From: CAZHFW01 sp964531675
GTDB lineage: Bacteria; Planctomycetota; Phycisphaerae; Phycisphaerales; UBA1924
Assembly (NCBI GenBank): GCA_964531675.1
Contig: CAZHFW010000045.1
Location: 1 to 26,518 of the forward strand
Length of the DNA stretch: 26,518 nt
Reading direction: 5' to 3'
In this document: in pieces, positions 14,193-22,535 of the stretch
Numbering within the stretch: position 1 is the first letter of the stretch
Layout of the letters: every line of letters begins with the position of its first letter
Program-made: the position numbers and the translations under genes
Notes under the pieces: generated by a model
The model's database searches: none
Told to the model about the DNA's origin: nothing
The model's input: only the letters and a program-made list of their open reading frames with translations

Positions 14193-15440
14193 TCAGCGCG
14201 TTTCCGCAGTCATCGACGCCACGAACTCATCAAAGAGATAGCCCGCGTCGTGCGGACCCGGGGATGCCTCCGGGTGATACTGGACCGAAAACACGGGTTT
14301 GCCCGGAATTCGGAAGCCCGCGAGCGTGCCATCGTTCAGATGCACGTGCGTCGCTTCGCCTCCGACCGCCTTGAGTGAATCTGGGTCGACTGCAAACCCG
14401 TGGTTCTGGGACGTGATCTCCACCTTCCCGAGCCTGGTGTTGAGCACCGGCTGGTTGATCCCGCGGTGGCCGAACTTCAACTTATAGGTCTTGGCGCCCA
14501 GCGCCAGCGCGAGCAGCTGGTGACCAAGGCAGATGCCGAAGGTCGGAATCGTCTTCCCGGCCGGCTCGCTCACGATCTCGCGCAGAGTCTGGATCGTGCG
14601 CTCAACCGCGGCCGGATCGCCCGGACCATTGGAGACGAACAGCCCATCGATCTCGCCACGCTGGTGCATGGCCTTGATCTCAGACGCGGGCATGTCGTGC
14701 GGCACCACCTGAACCTGGCACCCGCGATCGGTCAGGTTGCGCAGGATGTTGGCCTTGGCGCCGCAATCCAGCGCCAGCACGCGCGGCTGCTTGCTCGACT
14801 TCTTCGGCGCCTTGGGCTCCATGAGCACGGACTCGGACCACTCGCCGAGGGTCTGGCTCCACGACTGCTTGGACGAGCATCCCACCGCGGGCACCAGGTT
14901 CTGGCCTCCCATGGACGGGGCCTTGCGCGCCAGCTCGACCAGTTCGGCGTCGGAGATGGTGGGGTCATCAGTGATGACACCCGGAACGACGCCCATCGTG
15001 CGCAGCTTGCGGGTCAGGGCGCGGGTATCGATGTCCGCAATCCCCAACACGTTGTTGGCCGCCAGATAGCTTGAGAGGTCCTGATCGGCGCGGTAGTTGG
15101 AGTGGAGCCTGGCCAGTTCGCGGATGACGAAGCCCGAGACCTGGACCTTGCGGGACTCGACGTCCTCGCGGTTCACGCCCACGTTGCCGATGAGGGGGAA
15201 GGTCGCGACCAGGATCTGCCCCGTGTAGGACGGATCGGTCAACGACTCCTGGTACCCGCTGATGGCGGTATTGAAGACCACCTCGGCAACAACGCGAAGC
15301 TTCTTCCCGGTGGCACCGAAGGCGGTGCCGGTGAAGACTGTGCCGTCGCCGAGGGCCAAACGGCCAACAGGAGCCGAAGCCTGGGCGTGGCTGGCGGGTT
15401 GTGCGGGGCTCGAAGGACGACGCGGGGTCGGGGTTTCCAT
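14193..15440 (-). CDS. carA: Carbamoyl-phosphate synthase small (glutaminase) chain
   Basis: Hydrolyses glutamine and passes ammonia to CarB to make carbamoyl phosphate for pyrimidine and arginine synthesis. Of 415 residues, 1-25 are a non-conserved Pro/Ser/Ala-rich leader. The CPSase small-chain domain runs from about 26 to 160 (ALGDGTVFTG, VVFNTAISGYQESLTDPSY). The class I amidotransferase domain runs from about 220 to 410. Its triad is readable: C304 in FGICLGHQ, and H389 with E391 in QYHPEASPGPHD. ISGYQE and GHRGINQPV are typical blocks. The ATG at 15440 is chosen for family length, without a good ribosome binding site. It is divergent from priA across 111 bases. carB is not in the window; argG, also needed for arginine, is at the other end. 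Confidence 0.96.
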   Translation of the reverse strand: METPTPRRPSSPAQPASHAQASAPVGRLALGDGTVFTGTAFGATGKKLRVVAEVVFNTAISGYQESLTDPSYTGQILVATFPLIGNVGVNREDVESRKVQVSGFVIRELARLHSNYRADQDLSSYLAANNVLGIADIDTRALTRKLRTMGVVPGVITDDPTISDAELVELARKAPSMGGQNLVPAVGCSSKQSWSQTLGEWSESVLMEPKAPKKSSKQPRVLALDCGAKANILRNLTDRGCQVQVVPHDMPASEIKAMHQRGEIDGLFVSNGPGDPAAVERTIQTLREIVSEPAGKTIPTFGICLGHQLLALALGAKTYKLKFGHRGINQPVLNTRLGKVEITSQNHGFAVDPDSLKAVGGEATHVHLNDGTLAGFRIPGKPVFSVQYHPEASPGPHDAGYLFDEFVASMTAETR

Positions 15441-15551
15441 CGAGGAAAGAGGGTAGGAACGCACTCCGGGATTTTCATGTGACGGGTGCGGAATTATGCA
15501 CGTCGGGACCGGATTTGTCGCGCCCGCGGCGGAGGGGTTAGAGTCGGGCGC

Positions 15552-17960
15552 ATGGACGCGGGCGGCGAGACAACCCAGGGCGGGCTCTTCGCGGAGGCGT
15601 CGCCTCGGGCGGCGACGCCGGTGGGCCCGCTGCGCCTGGTGCGCGTGGTGGTCGAGCGGGGCATCGAGGCGGCGTTTGGAAAAGCGGACGCGGGCCGCGA
15701 CGATCTGGGCCTGACGTACCGGTGCGACGATCCCGATCTTCGCGTGGGCGAGCGTGTGACGGTTCCGCTGGGCCGGGGCGACAAGGAAGCCGGAGGCGTC
15801 GTGGTCGCGATCGGCGGCGCGGAGCTGGCGGGGAACGTGCCTCTGGCGCGGATCAAACCTGTGCTGTCTCGCTCCGGGGCCGCACTCCCGACCGGCCTGC
15901 TCGAACTGGCCAAGTGGATGGCGGGCTACTACGTCTGCCCCTTGGGCATGGTGCTGGCGTGCATGCTCCCCGCGGCGGTCAAGCGAGGGATCGGCAAGCG
16001 CACTCGCGTGCTGCTCGAGCCGACGGGTCTTGCCGAGGACCAAGCATCGGCGACCGCCGCCGCGCTGCCTCCGCGGACGCGGGCCGCCTGGGAGCTGGTT
16101 CGGAGCATCCCCGCGCAGGACTGGCCCCTGGATCCGCGCGAGGTCGCGACCCGAGCCGGCGTGCGCACCGTGGGGCCGATCAACAAGCTGATCGAAGCGA
16201 GCCTGCTCCGCGGCGTGAAGACGACCGAGATCCGAGCACGACGCACTGGACTGCTCGGCTCGGTCGGCGGCGGCGACGCGAAGGGCCTCACGCTCACCGA
16301 AGACCAGCAGAAGGCGTTTGAAGGCATCCATGCGGCGCTGGACAAGTTTGGCGTCCACCTGCTGCGCGGCGTCACGGGCTCGGGCAAGACCGAGGTCTAT
16401 CTGCGGCTGATCGAGCGGGTGCTCGCACGCGATCCCGACGCCGGCGCGATCGTGCTCGTGCCCGAGATCGCGCTCACGCCTCAGACCAGCGAGCGATTCA
16501 GGCGACGCTTTGAGGCGGCGGGCGTTGTGACGCTGCACTCGGGGCTGTCCGAAGCGGAGCGGCATCGCGAGTGGGCCGCGATCGCGGCGGGACAGGCCAG
16601 GGTCGTGGTGGGCGCCCGCTCGGCGATCTTCGCGCCGATGGCCAAGTGCGGCCTGATCGTCGTCGACGAGGAACACGACACGTCGTACAAGCAGGACCAG
16701 CTTCCCCGCTATCACGCGCGTGATGTCGCCATCAAGCGTGGACATCTGGAAGGCGTGCCGGTGGTGCTCGGGAGCGCGACGCCAAGCCTGGAGAGCTGGT
16801 CCAACGCGCAGGGCCAGGGCGCGAAGTACAAGCTCTGGACGCTCGCATCGCGCCCTGGAGCGGGAGAGCTTCCGAAGGTCGAGATCGTGGATCTGGCGGA
16901 AGAGACCAAGCTCGATCGCGCGATGATCGCGGGGGCGATGCTTGGTCCGAAGCTCACGCACGCGATCGGCACAACCTTGAAGGAAGGCGGACAGGTCATC
17001 CTGCTGCACAACCGGCGCGGGTATGCCAGCGTGGTCGGATGTCCGGACCGCTCGTGCGGGTGGGTGCTCCAGTGCCAGGCCTGCTCGGTCGCGATGGTCT
17101 TCCACAAGGACGCGGCGCTGCGCAAGGGCGGGACGGTGCGCTGCCACCACTGTCTGGCGGAGCAGATCAGGCCCGAGACGTGCCCGCATTGCGGCAAGCG
17201 GGCACGCAGTTTCGGCGCGGGCACCCAGAGGCTCGAAGAAGAGATCGCGGCCAAGTTCGGTGCACTCGGGCTTCAGGAAGGCGAGACCTTCCAGCGGGTG
17301 GACTCGGACACGATGCGATCAGCGCCGGACTACTTCGCGGCGCTGTCGCGGTTCTCGCGCGGCGAGCTCAGGCTCTTGCTCGGTACACAGATGATCGCCA
17401 AGGGGCTCGACTTCCCGAACGTGAGGCTCGTGGGCGTCGTCAACGCCGACACGGGGCTGCTGATGGCGGACTTCCGCGCCTCGGAGCGGACCTTCCAGCT
17501 CGTGTCGCAGGTCGCGGGACGCGCGGGACGTGCCGACGCCAAGGGGAAGGTCATGGTGCAGACGTACTCCCCCACCGCGGATTGTCTGCTGCGGGCCGCG
17601 GAGCACGACTACGTCGGATTTGCACGATCCGAGCTTGCGATCAGGCAAGCGGCGGGGCTTCCGCCTTGTGCGCGCATGGCGCGGATCGTGTGTCGGGACA
17701 AGGATGCCGGGAAGGCGGAAGCGGCGGCGGTGGAACTGACCCGGACGCTTCGTGAGTTTGCTGCAGACGGGCGCGTCGAGGTGACCGGCCCGATGCCGTG
17801 CGCGATCGAGCGGATCGCCGAACACTGGCGCTTTGAACTCAAGCTCGTCGCGCCGGGTGCGGGCGAGCTTCAGCGGGTGCTGCAAGGCGTGCGCGGGATG
17901 GGGCTTCTCAAGAGTGATGCGACCACAGCGGTGGATGTCGATCCGGTGTCGTTGATGTAG
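15552..17960 (+). CDS. priA: Primosomal protein N' (replication restart helicase PriA)
   Basis: A superfamily 2 DNA helicase that recognises stalled forks and reloads the replisome. The length, 802 residues, is slightly above the usual 730. An N-terminal DNA-binding domain (about 30-130; VTVPLGRGDKEAGGVV, WMAGYYVCPLGMVL) is followed by helicase motif I GVTGSGKTEVYL near residue 273. DEEHDTSYKQ (motif II) lies near 371. A zinc-binding insertion near 496-547 contains the cysteine pairs CPDRSCGW, CQAC, CHHC and CPHCG. Motifs V/VI are GTQMIAKGLDFPNV and SQVAGRAGRAD. The start ATG at 15552 fits the family better than the upstream in-frame ATG. It is followed after 39 bases by murD on the same strand, probably in one unit. 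Confidence 0.96.
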   Translation: MDAGGETTQGGLFAEASPRAATPVGPLRLVRVVVERGIEAAFGKADAGRDDLGLTYRCDDPDLRVGERVTVPLGRGDKEAGGVVVAIGGAELAGNVPLARIKPVLSRSGAALPTGLLELAKWMAGYYVCPLGMVLACMLPAAVKRGIGKRTRVLLEPTGLAEDQASATAAALPPRTRAAWELVRSIPAQDWPLDPREVATRAGVRTVGPINKLIEASLLRGVKTTEIRARRTGLLGSVGGGDAKGLTLTEDQQKAFEGIHAALDKFGVHLLRGVTGSGKTEVYLRLIERVLARDPDAGAIVLVPEIALTPQTSERFRRRFEAAGVVTLHSGLSEAERHREWAAIAAGQARVVVGARSAIFAPMAKCGLIVVDEEHDTSYKQDQLPRYHARDVAIKRGHLEGVPVVLGSATPSLESWSNAQGQGAKYKLWTLASRPGAGELPKVEIVDLAEETKLDRAMIAGAMLGPKLTHAIGTTLKEGGQVILLHNRRGYASVVGCPDRSCGWVLQCQACSVAMVFHKDAALRKGGTVRCHHCLAEQIRPETCPHCGKRARSFGAGTQRLEEEIAAKFGALGLQEGETFQRVDSDTMRSAPDYFAALSRFSRGELRLLLGTQMIAKGLDFPNVRLVGVVNADTGLLMADFRASERTFQLVSQVAGRAGRADAKGKVMVQTYSPTADCLLRAAEHDYVGFARSELAIRQAAGLPPCARMARIVCRDKDAGKAEAAAVELTRTLREFAADGRVEVTGPMPCAIERIAEHWRFELKLVAPGAGELQRVLQGVRGMGLLKSDATTAVDVDPVSLM

Positions 17961-17999
17961 CGGACGAGACTGGCAGCGGCTGCGCGACGGGAGTGAGCG

Positions 18000-19355
18000 A
18001 TGCGAGGGACGTTTGAAGGCAAGCGTGTGACGGTGATGGGCCTGGGCTCCTTCGGTGGAGGCAGCGGCGTCACGCGCTGGCTCGCGTCTGAGGGCGCTGA
18101 TGTCCTGGTCACGGACATGAAGAAGACCGAAGACCTCGCGGGGTCGGTCGAAGAGCTCAAGCCTCTGATCGATCGCGGGCAGGTGAAGCTCCGCCTTGGC
18201 GAGCACAACGTCAGCGACTTCACGGACACCGATCTGGTCGTCGCCAATCCCGCGGTGCCCAAGCCCTGGGACAACCGCTTCATCCGTGCTGCGGAAGCGG
18301 CGGGCATTCCCGTGACCACCGAGATGCAGCTCCTGGTCGCGCGGATCCCCGCGGGCTGCATGACCATCGGGATCACCGGAAGCAACGGGAAGAGCACGAC
18401 CAGCGCGATGATCGCGCACGTTCTGGCGGCGTCGGGCAAGCGCGTGCTGTTCGGCGGGAACATCGGGGGATCGCTGCTGCCCGAGATCGAGGCCGCGGGG
18501 ACGGACGCGGTCGTGGTGCTCGAACTCTCCAGCGCGATGCTGCACTGGCTTGCGCGGGATCGCTGGAGCCCGCGGGTCGCGGTCGTGACGACCTTTGGGC
18601 CCAATCACCTGGACTGGCACGGGCAGTTGGATCACTATCGCGCGAGCAAGCAGGCGTTGCTTGCCTTTCAGAAGGCTGGGGACTCGGCCATCCTCGGCGT
18701 GGACGCCCACGCGTGGCCCGTCGCAGCGGGCGTTCGTGTCACGAAGGTTGCGGCGGAGGAACGGATCGGCGGCTTGATGATCCCCGGCGGACACAACCAG
18801 CAGAACGCTGCGGTCGCGATCCACGCGGTGCTGGCAGCGGATCCGACTCGGACCAGAGACGCTGCGGAAAGGGCGGTGCGGACGTTCGCGGGACTCCCCC
18901 ACCGACTGGCGCTGGTCGGCCAGATGAAGGTGCAAGGCGGGATTGTGCGGGCGTACAACGACTCCAAGTGCACGACGCCCGAAGCCTGCCTGCTGGCGGT
19001 GAAGGCGTTCGAGGAGGACGCAAGCGTCGGAACCGGACGCGTGCATTTGATCGTGGGCGGGTATGACAAGAAGGTGGACCTGGGCAGCGTCGCGGCGCTG
19101 GCGGGGAAGCTCGCGGGGCTTTACACGCTCGGGAAGACCGGGCCCGCGATCGCCGCGGCGGCGCGGAGCGCGGGGCACGCGGCCCGGACGTTCGAATGCG
19201 GCACGCTTGAAGGCGCGGTTGAGCAGGCACGCGGGCGGATGCACGCGGGAGATGTGCTGCTCCTGAGCCCGGCGTGCGCGAGCTGGGACCAGTTCAAGAA
19301 CTACGAAGACCGTGGCGATCAGTTTGCTGCGCTGGTCGCGCGGGGTGGCGCATGA
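18000..19355 (+). CDS. murD: UDP-N-acetylmuramoylalanine--D-glutamate ligase
   Basis: Adds D-glutamate to UDP-MurNAc-L-Ala in the cytosolic stage of peptidoglycan synthesis. The 451 residues carry the Mur ligase layout: an N-terminal Rossmann-like domain (RVTVMGLGSFGGGSG, DVLVTDMKK), the ATP loop GITGSNGKST at 124-133, FGGNIGGSLL, VVLELSSAML, FGPNHLDWHG and YRASKQALL. The C-terminal domain has YNDSKCTTPEA and VGGYDKKVDL. The Cys in YNDSKCT is unusual, since many MurDs have Ala there. The ATG at 18000 has GGGAG about 10 bases upstream. The stop overlaps the next start (ATGA). Presence of murD supports a peptidoglycan wall, now accepted for planctomycetes. Other mur genes are absent from the window, so the gene lies outside a dcw cluster. 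Confidence 0.94.
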   Translation: MRGTFEGKRVTVMGLGSFGGGSGVTRWLASEGADVLVTDMKKTEDLAGSVEELKPLIDRGQVKLRLGEHNVSDFTDTDLVVANPAVPKPWDNRFIRAAEAAGIPVTTEMQLLVARIPAGCMTIGITGSNGKSTTSAMIAHVLAASGKRVLFGGNIGGSLLPEIEAAGTDAVVVLELSSAMLHWLARDRWSPRVAVVTTFGPNHLDWHGQLDHYRASKQALLAFQKAGDSAILGVDAHAWPVAAGVRVTKVAAEERIGGLMIPGGHNQQNAAVAIHAVLAADPTRTRDAAERAVRTFAGLPHRLALVGQMKVQGGIVRAYNDSKCTTPEACLLAVKAFEEDASVGTGRVHLIVGGYDKKVDLGSVAALAGKLAGLYTLGKTGPAIAAAARSAGHAARTFECGTLEGAVEQARGRMHAGDVLLLSPACASWDQFKNYEDRGDQFAALVARGGA

Positions 19356-20164
19356 GGCTCATGTGGCTTGCGACGGGCGTCTCCGCCTCGATGGCCTTTG
19401 CGGTGGTGCAGCCTGCGGGCGGTCCGGCGCAGGGAGGGCCCGGCAAGACCGCGGAGCCGCCATCGGTGCAAGATCGAGCGGCGGCGGGCGGGATGATCGA
19501 GCTCTTCCCGGGTGTGCGGGTGGATCGCGAGAAACGCGTCGTCGAGCTTGATGGCGAGGTTCCCATCGACGTGACGAGCAAGGAAACGCCCATCACGTTC
19601 CTGGAAGTGATGGTGTGCACGCGCGACACCAAGGAGCACGAGTCGCTCGTGATGATGAACGCCAAGGCGGCGCATCTGCACGCGGCGCTGCTGTTCATCG
19701 GCTTGGAGGCTGGCAAGCCCGGCTCGTGGACCTTTGATCCCAAGACGCGGCGCATGAGCGACACGGCGCCCGAGGGGCCGAGGCTCGATGTGACGGTGCG
19801 TGTCGCGGGCGAGGAGGATGCTGGCGCACCGAGGCGATTGTCCGACTGGATTGTGAACATGTCGGATGGGCGGACGCTCACGTCGACGCTGGGCCAGCCC
19901 GAGGCGGGCCTGTGGGTCTTTGCGGGCTCACGGGAGAAGACGATCGAGGGCTCGCGCGTGTACAAGGCGGACGCCGACGGCACGGCGATCGGGCTTTGCA
20001 CCTTCGGGAGCGAGACCGTGGCGTGGCGCGGCGTCCTGAGTCCTGAAGAGTCGGTGCAGCAGGCCGAGTGGATCGCGGACCGCAAGCGGGTGCCCGCTGC
20101 AGGGACCAAGGTGATCGTGAGGCTGCAGGCGATCGACCCGCCCGGGGCACCTGACGCGAAGTAA
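19352..20164 (+). CDS. Secreted YdjY-like domain protein
   Basis: A 270-residue exported protein. A signal peptide (MRLMWLATGVSASMAFAVVQ) is followed by a Pro/Gly-rich linker. A domain from about residue 45 to 265 has the blocks FPGVRVDREKRVVELDGEV, read as two strands, TFLEVMVCTRDTKEHESLV and AAHLHAALLFIGLEAGKPG. These blocks match my recollection of the family called YdjY domain-containing protein, frequent in planctomycetes and of unknown function. The ATG at 19352 overlaps the murD stop (ATGA), which makes translational coupling to a cell-wall gene likely. A possible terminator follows. Export and coupling suggest an envelope role, but this is inference. Confidence 0.75.
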   Translation: MRLMWLATGVSASMAFAVVQPAGGPAQGGPGKTAEPPSVQDRAAAGGMIELFPGVRVDREKRVVELDGEVPIDVTSKETPITFLEVMVCTRDTKEHESLVMMNAKAAHLHAALLFIGLEAGKPGSWTFDPKTRRMSDTAPEGPRLDVTVRVAGEEDAGAPRRLSDWIVNMSDGRTLTSTLGQPEAGLWVFAGSREKTIEGSRVYKADADGTAIGLCTFGSETVAWRGVLSPEESVQQAEWIADRKRVPAAGTKVIVRLQAIDPPGAPDAK

Positions 20165-20176
20165 GGCGATACCCGG

Positions 20177-20218
20177 ATCCGCCAGCTTTCCCAGATTCAT
20201 GGGCCGGTCGGCGGATTT
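20177..20218 (+). terminator. Possible terminator of the priA-murD-YdjY unit
   Basis: ATCCGCC (20177-20183) pairs with GGCGGAT (20210-20216), and an inner CCCA/TGGG stem lies between them. Only a short TTT follows, so this is a weak candidate placed well, 13 bases after the stop codon. Confidence 0.35.
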
Positions 20219-20278
20219 CGGGACCAAGTTGCCATTTCGGGTGGCATCAACGCGAAGCTGGGTCATGTTTGCCATGTG

Positions 20279-20296
20279 GGGGGACAGTGCGCCCCC
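20279..20296 (+). promoter_or_regulatory. GC-rich hairpin before the PEP-CTERM-like gene
   Basis: GGGGG (20279-20283) and CCCCC (20292-20296) enclose an 8-base loop and end 4 bases before the AGGAGG ribosome binding site. Function unknown. Confidence 0.3.
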
Positions 20297-20311
20297 GACC
20301 AGGAGGCAAGC

Positions 20312-21121
20312 ATGATTCGTTCTTCGTGTGTGGCGGGTGTGGTCGGTCTGGTGCTCGTGGCGGGATCCGCGGCGGGTCAGTACACGTTCGGCGGCAAGGC
20401 CGGCGGCGAGGCCTGGACCTGGGAGAACGCGGGCATGCTCGCGTTCCGCAACGCCCTGGCGAACCCGGGCAACTTCGGCGCCGCGGGCATCGTGAATGCG
20501 AGCGTGGCGTCCACCACCATGGGGACCGTGGACCTGCCCAGCCTGGCGGGGATCAACTGCTTTGTCGCCCCCGCGATGAGCGACGGCCAGTTCAACGGCG
20601 CGGAGCGCGAAGCGATCCTGACGCACTTCCTGAACGGCGGCGATCTGCTGCTGCTGAATGATTCCGGCTTCTACGACCCGATCGGCGAGCTGGTGGGCGT
20701 GCCCACGTCGGTGAACAACCTGGGCAGCCTGAGCGCGACCGGCAGCGGCGCGCCCTTGTTCTCCGGGCCCTTCGGGAACTTCTCGAGCGTGAATCAGTGG
20801 TACCTGGTGGGCGCGATGAACCCCGCGGACGTGGCGGCGCACAACGGTCACGTGGCGGCCACCAACGCGGGCGGCGTCGCGATCGCGTACTGGAACGCGG
20901 ACGATTACGCCCCCGGCGCGGGCAAGCTCGTCATCATCACCGACGTCGACACCATCGCGGGCTCGGATCTGGGCTATCCGGGCGGCGCGAACTACGGCGC
21001 GATGAATGACAACGCCAGGCTCGGGCTCAACGTCGCCAACTTCTTCGTGGTGCCGACCCCGGGCGCGGGAAGCGTGCTGATGATCGCTGGCATCGCGGGG
21101 ATGCGGCGTCGGCGCAACTGA
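20312..21121 (+). CDS. Secreted protein with PEP-CTERM-like sorting tail
   Basis: A 269-residue exported protein. A signal peptide (residues 1-22, VVGLVLVAGSAAGQ) precedes a globular body. It contains INCFVAPAMSDGQFNGAERE and ILTHFLNGGDLLLLNDSGF, a pattern like amidotransferase-fold domains that sense or bind rather than catalyse, and no nucleophile cysteine is evident. The C-terminus reads VPTPGAGSVLMIAGIAGM followed by RRRRN: a Pro-rich motif, a short membrane segment and an arginine cluster. This is the three-part layout of PEP-CTERM-type sorting signals recognised by exosortases. The ATG at 20312 has a perfect AGGAGG (20301-20306) with 5-base spacing, so it is probably well expressed. The exosortase itself is not in the window. 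The tail is seen directly; processing is inferred. Confidence 0.8.
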   Translation: MIRSSCVAGVVGLVLVAGSAAGQYTFGGKAGGEAWTWENAGMLAFRNALANPGNFGAAGIVNASVASTTMGTVDLPSLAGINCFVAPAMSDGQFNGAEREAILTHFLNGGDLLLLNDSGFYDPIGELVGVPTSVNNLGSLSATGSGAPLFSGPFGNFSSVNQWYLVGAMNPADVAAHNGHVAATNAGGVAIAYWNADDYAPGAGKLVIITDVDTIAGSDLGYPGGANYGAMNDNARLGLNVANFFVVPTPGAGSVLMIAGIAGMRRRRN

Positions 21122-21838
21122 TCAGCTCTTGCGGATCGGAATCAGGCCGGCCAGGCAAACGTGATTGCCGATGCGATCGTTGATCGGCATGCAATTGTGT
21201 CGTTGCCATCCGGCGTTCTCGATCCCCGCGGCCTGATCGGCGACCAGCCTCCAGTCGTGAGACGCGACGCGCTCGGACTCTGCAAAGAGCACGAGCAGCA
21301 TCGCGCCATGTGCAATCTGCGGCGCTTGCGCGAGCTTGGCGACATCGCTCGCGACCGCCTGGCGGAGCTCGGAGCTGTAGCCTCGATTGGCGCGGGCGGC
21401 GCCGTCAACCACCACATGCTGTCCGACCGCTTTGACCTCGAGCCAGAAGCAGTCCTCGGGAGACGCGTCGGCGCTGGTCTCAATGGCGCGTTCCTCGGTC
21501 GCGCCAAAGAGGGTGTTGGCCGCGGCGTCGAGTCGGCGGGCTTCTTCGACCGAGTCCCGGATTTTGCGCGCGCCCTGAGGCAGTACGACGAGATCGCAGC
21601 GCTCGCGCTCGGAACGCTTCGGGCGAGCGCCGTCACGGACGATCTGGGCTGCGGGATAGGGCACTTCGCGGAGCACGCTGGATTGCAGGCTTCGCTGGAG
21701 TCCCTCGGCGAGGATCGGATGCAGTTCAACTTCGCGCAGCGCGTCCAGACCGCGGACAGCCTGCTCGAACTCGATCTGGGCGGAGGCGTCGCGCAGGGCG
21801 GCGAGGCAGGCATCGAGGATTTCGGTGGCGCTCCACAC
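21122..21838 (-). CDS. Uncharacterised protein, possible PD-(D/E)XK nuclease fold
   Basis: A 238-residue soluble protein. It has the order Arg-rich block then CDLVVLP (D82), followed about 50 residues later by FWLEVKAVGQ (E134, K136). D...ExK in adjacent strands is the signature of the PD-(D/E)XK nuclease superfamily, so such a fold is plausible. It might bind nucleic acid without cutting. A Cys and several His near the end (HNCMPINDRIGNHVC) could bind metal. I chose GTG at 21838 because upstream frame sequence would run into the preceding gene; no ribosome binding site is obvious, so translation may be coupled. It follows the membrane protein gene on the same strand with an 11-base gap, suggesting one operon. 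The fold is inference from short motifs. Confidence 0.65.
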   Translation of the reverse strand: MWSATEILDACLAALRDASAQIEFEQAVRGLDALREVELHPILAEGLQRSLQSSVLREVPYPAAQIVRDGARPKRSERERCDLVVLPQGARKIRDSVEEARRLDAAANTLFGATEERAIETSADASPEDCFWLEVKAVGQHVVVDGAARANRGYSSELRQAVASDVAKLAQAPQIAHGAMLLVLFAESERVASHDWRLVADQAAGIENAGWQRHNCMPINDRIGNHVCLAGLIPIRKS

Positions 21839-21849
21839 GGGAGCGGAGT

Positions 21850-22347
21850 TTAAGACTGATTGGCGCCGAGCTCCGAGGCGACCTTGGCGATCATCTCGTG
21901 GGCGGAGGCCTGCGCGCCGACCTTGGACTTGCGCATCGACTTCACGCCGTAGTACGGCAGAGGCAGGACCGTCAGCGGCAGATACCACCACGCGGTGGGC
22001 ACGCTCGCGGTGAAGCCCGGGAAGTACGTGAGCATCAGGGAGTCCATGAGCCAGACGCCCGGCCAGATGGAGAAGATGCTCGTCGCGAGGAAGATCAGAG
22101 GGAGTCTCGTGCGGAGTTTGACTGCGAAGGAGATGCGGGAGCGCTCGCCGACCTGGGTGATCGAGCCGAGGAGGTCGGACTCGAAAGGCTCGCCGTAGGC
22201 GTCGCAGAAAAAGGTGGACGCGGAGGTCTTGTTGAACCCGGCAAGCCGGCCACGCCTGGCGGCGGTCTCGAGCTTGGCCAGGACCTCGGCGGGCGTTCCG
22301 GGCGCGTCGAGGCTCGGGAGCTCTGGGGTTGGGGTGGCGGCGGTCAT
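21850..22347 (-). CDS. Uncharacterised two-helix membrane protein
   Basis: A 165-residue protein with a Pro/Ala-rich start. A soluble part follows, with RGRLAGFNKTSASTFFCDAYGEPFESDLLG. Then come two hydrophobic segments, about 84-110 (LIFLATSIFSIWPGVWLMDSLML) and 118-134 (AWWYLPLTVLPLPYYGV), and a basic cytoplasmic-type tail (SMRKSKVGAQ). No family is recognised. The ATG at 22347 is the first plausible start; a longer frame exists upstream but lacks support. It is upstream in the same unit as the possible nuclease-fold gene. It is divergent from the tail-anchored gene, so the 188 bases at 22348-22535 should hold both promoters; nothing definite is readable there. Confidence 0.72.
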   Translation of the reverse strand: MTAATPTPELPSLDAPGTPAEVLAKLETAARRGRLAGFNKTSASTFFCDAYGEPFESDLLGSITQVGERSRISFAVKLRTRLPLIFLATSIFSIWPGVWLMDSLMLTYFPGFTASVPTAWWYLPLTVLPLPYYGVKSMRKSKVGAQASAHEMIAKVASELGANQS

Positions 22348-22535
22348 CGGGTCGAGTTCCGGATGGGAGACCCGATCATCGGCCGGAACCGAGCGGGAGC
22401 CCAACAGTTGGCGATCTTGCAGGGCTGGAAGTGTACCCGGAGGTCCGAGAGCGCTGGGGAGGTCTGGGTTTGGGGTGCCGCTGCGGCGATCCTGAGCTAC
22501 GGTGATCAGGACGACCCACGGGAGACGACCGAACG

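Noticed and set aside
15441..17189. Upstream extension of the carA frame across most of priA
   Set aside because: The extension is antisense to the conserved priA gene and has no family sequence; CarA begins at 15440.
20177..20311. Definite promoter for the PEP-CTERM-like gene (TTGCCA near 20229)
   Set aside because: A -35-like hexamer is present, but no matching -10 element at 16-18 bases could be supported.
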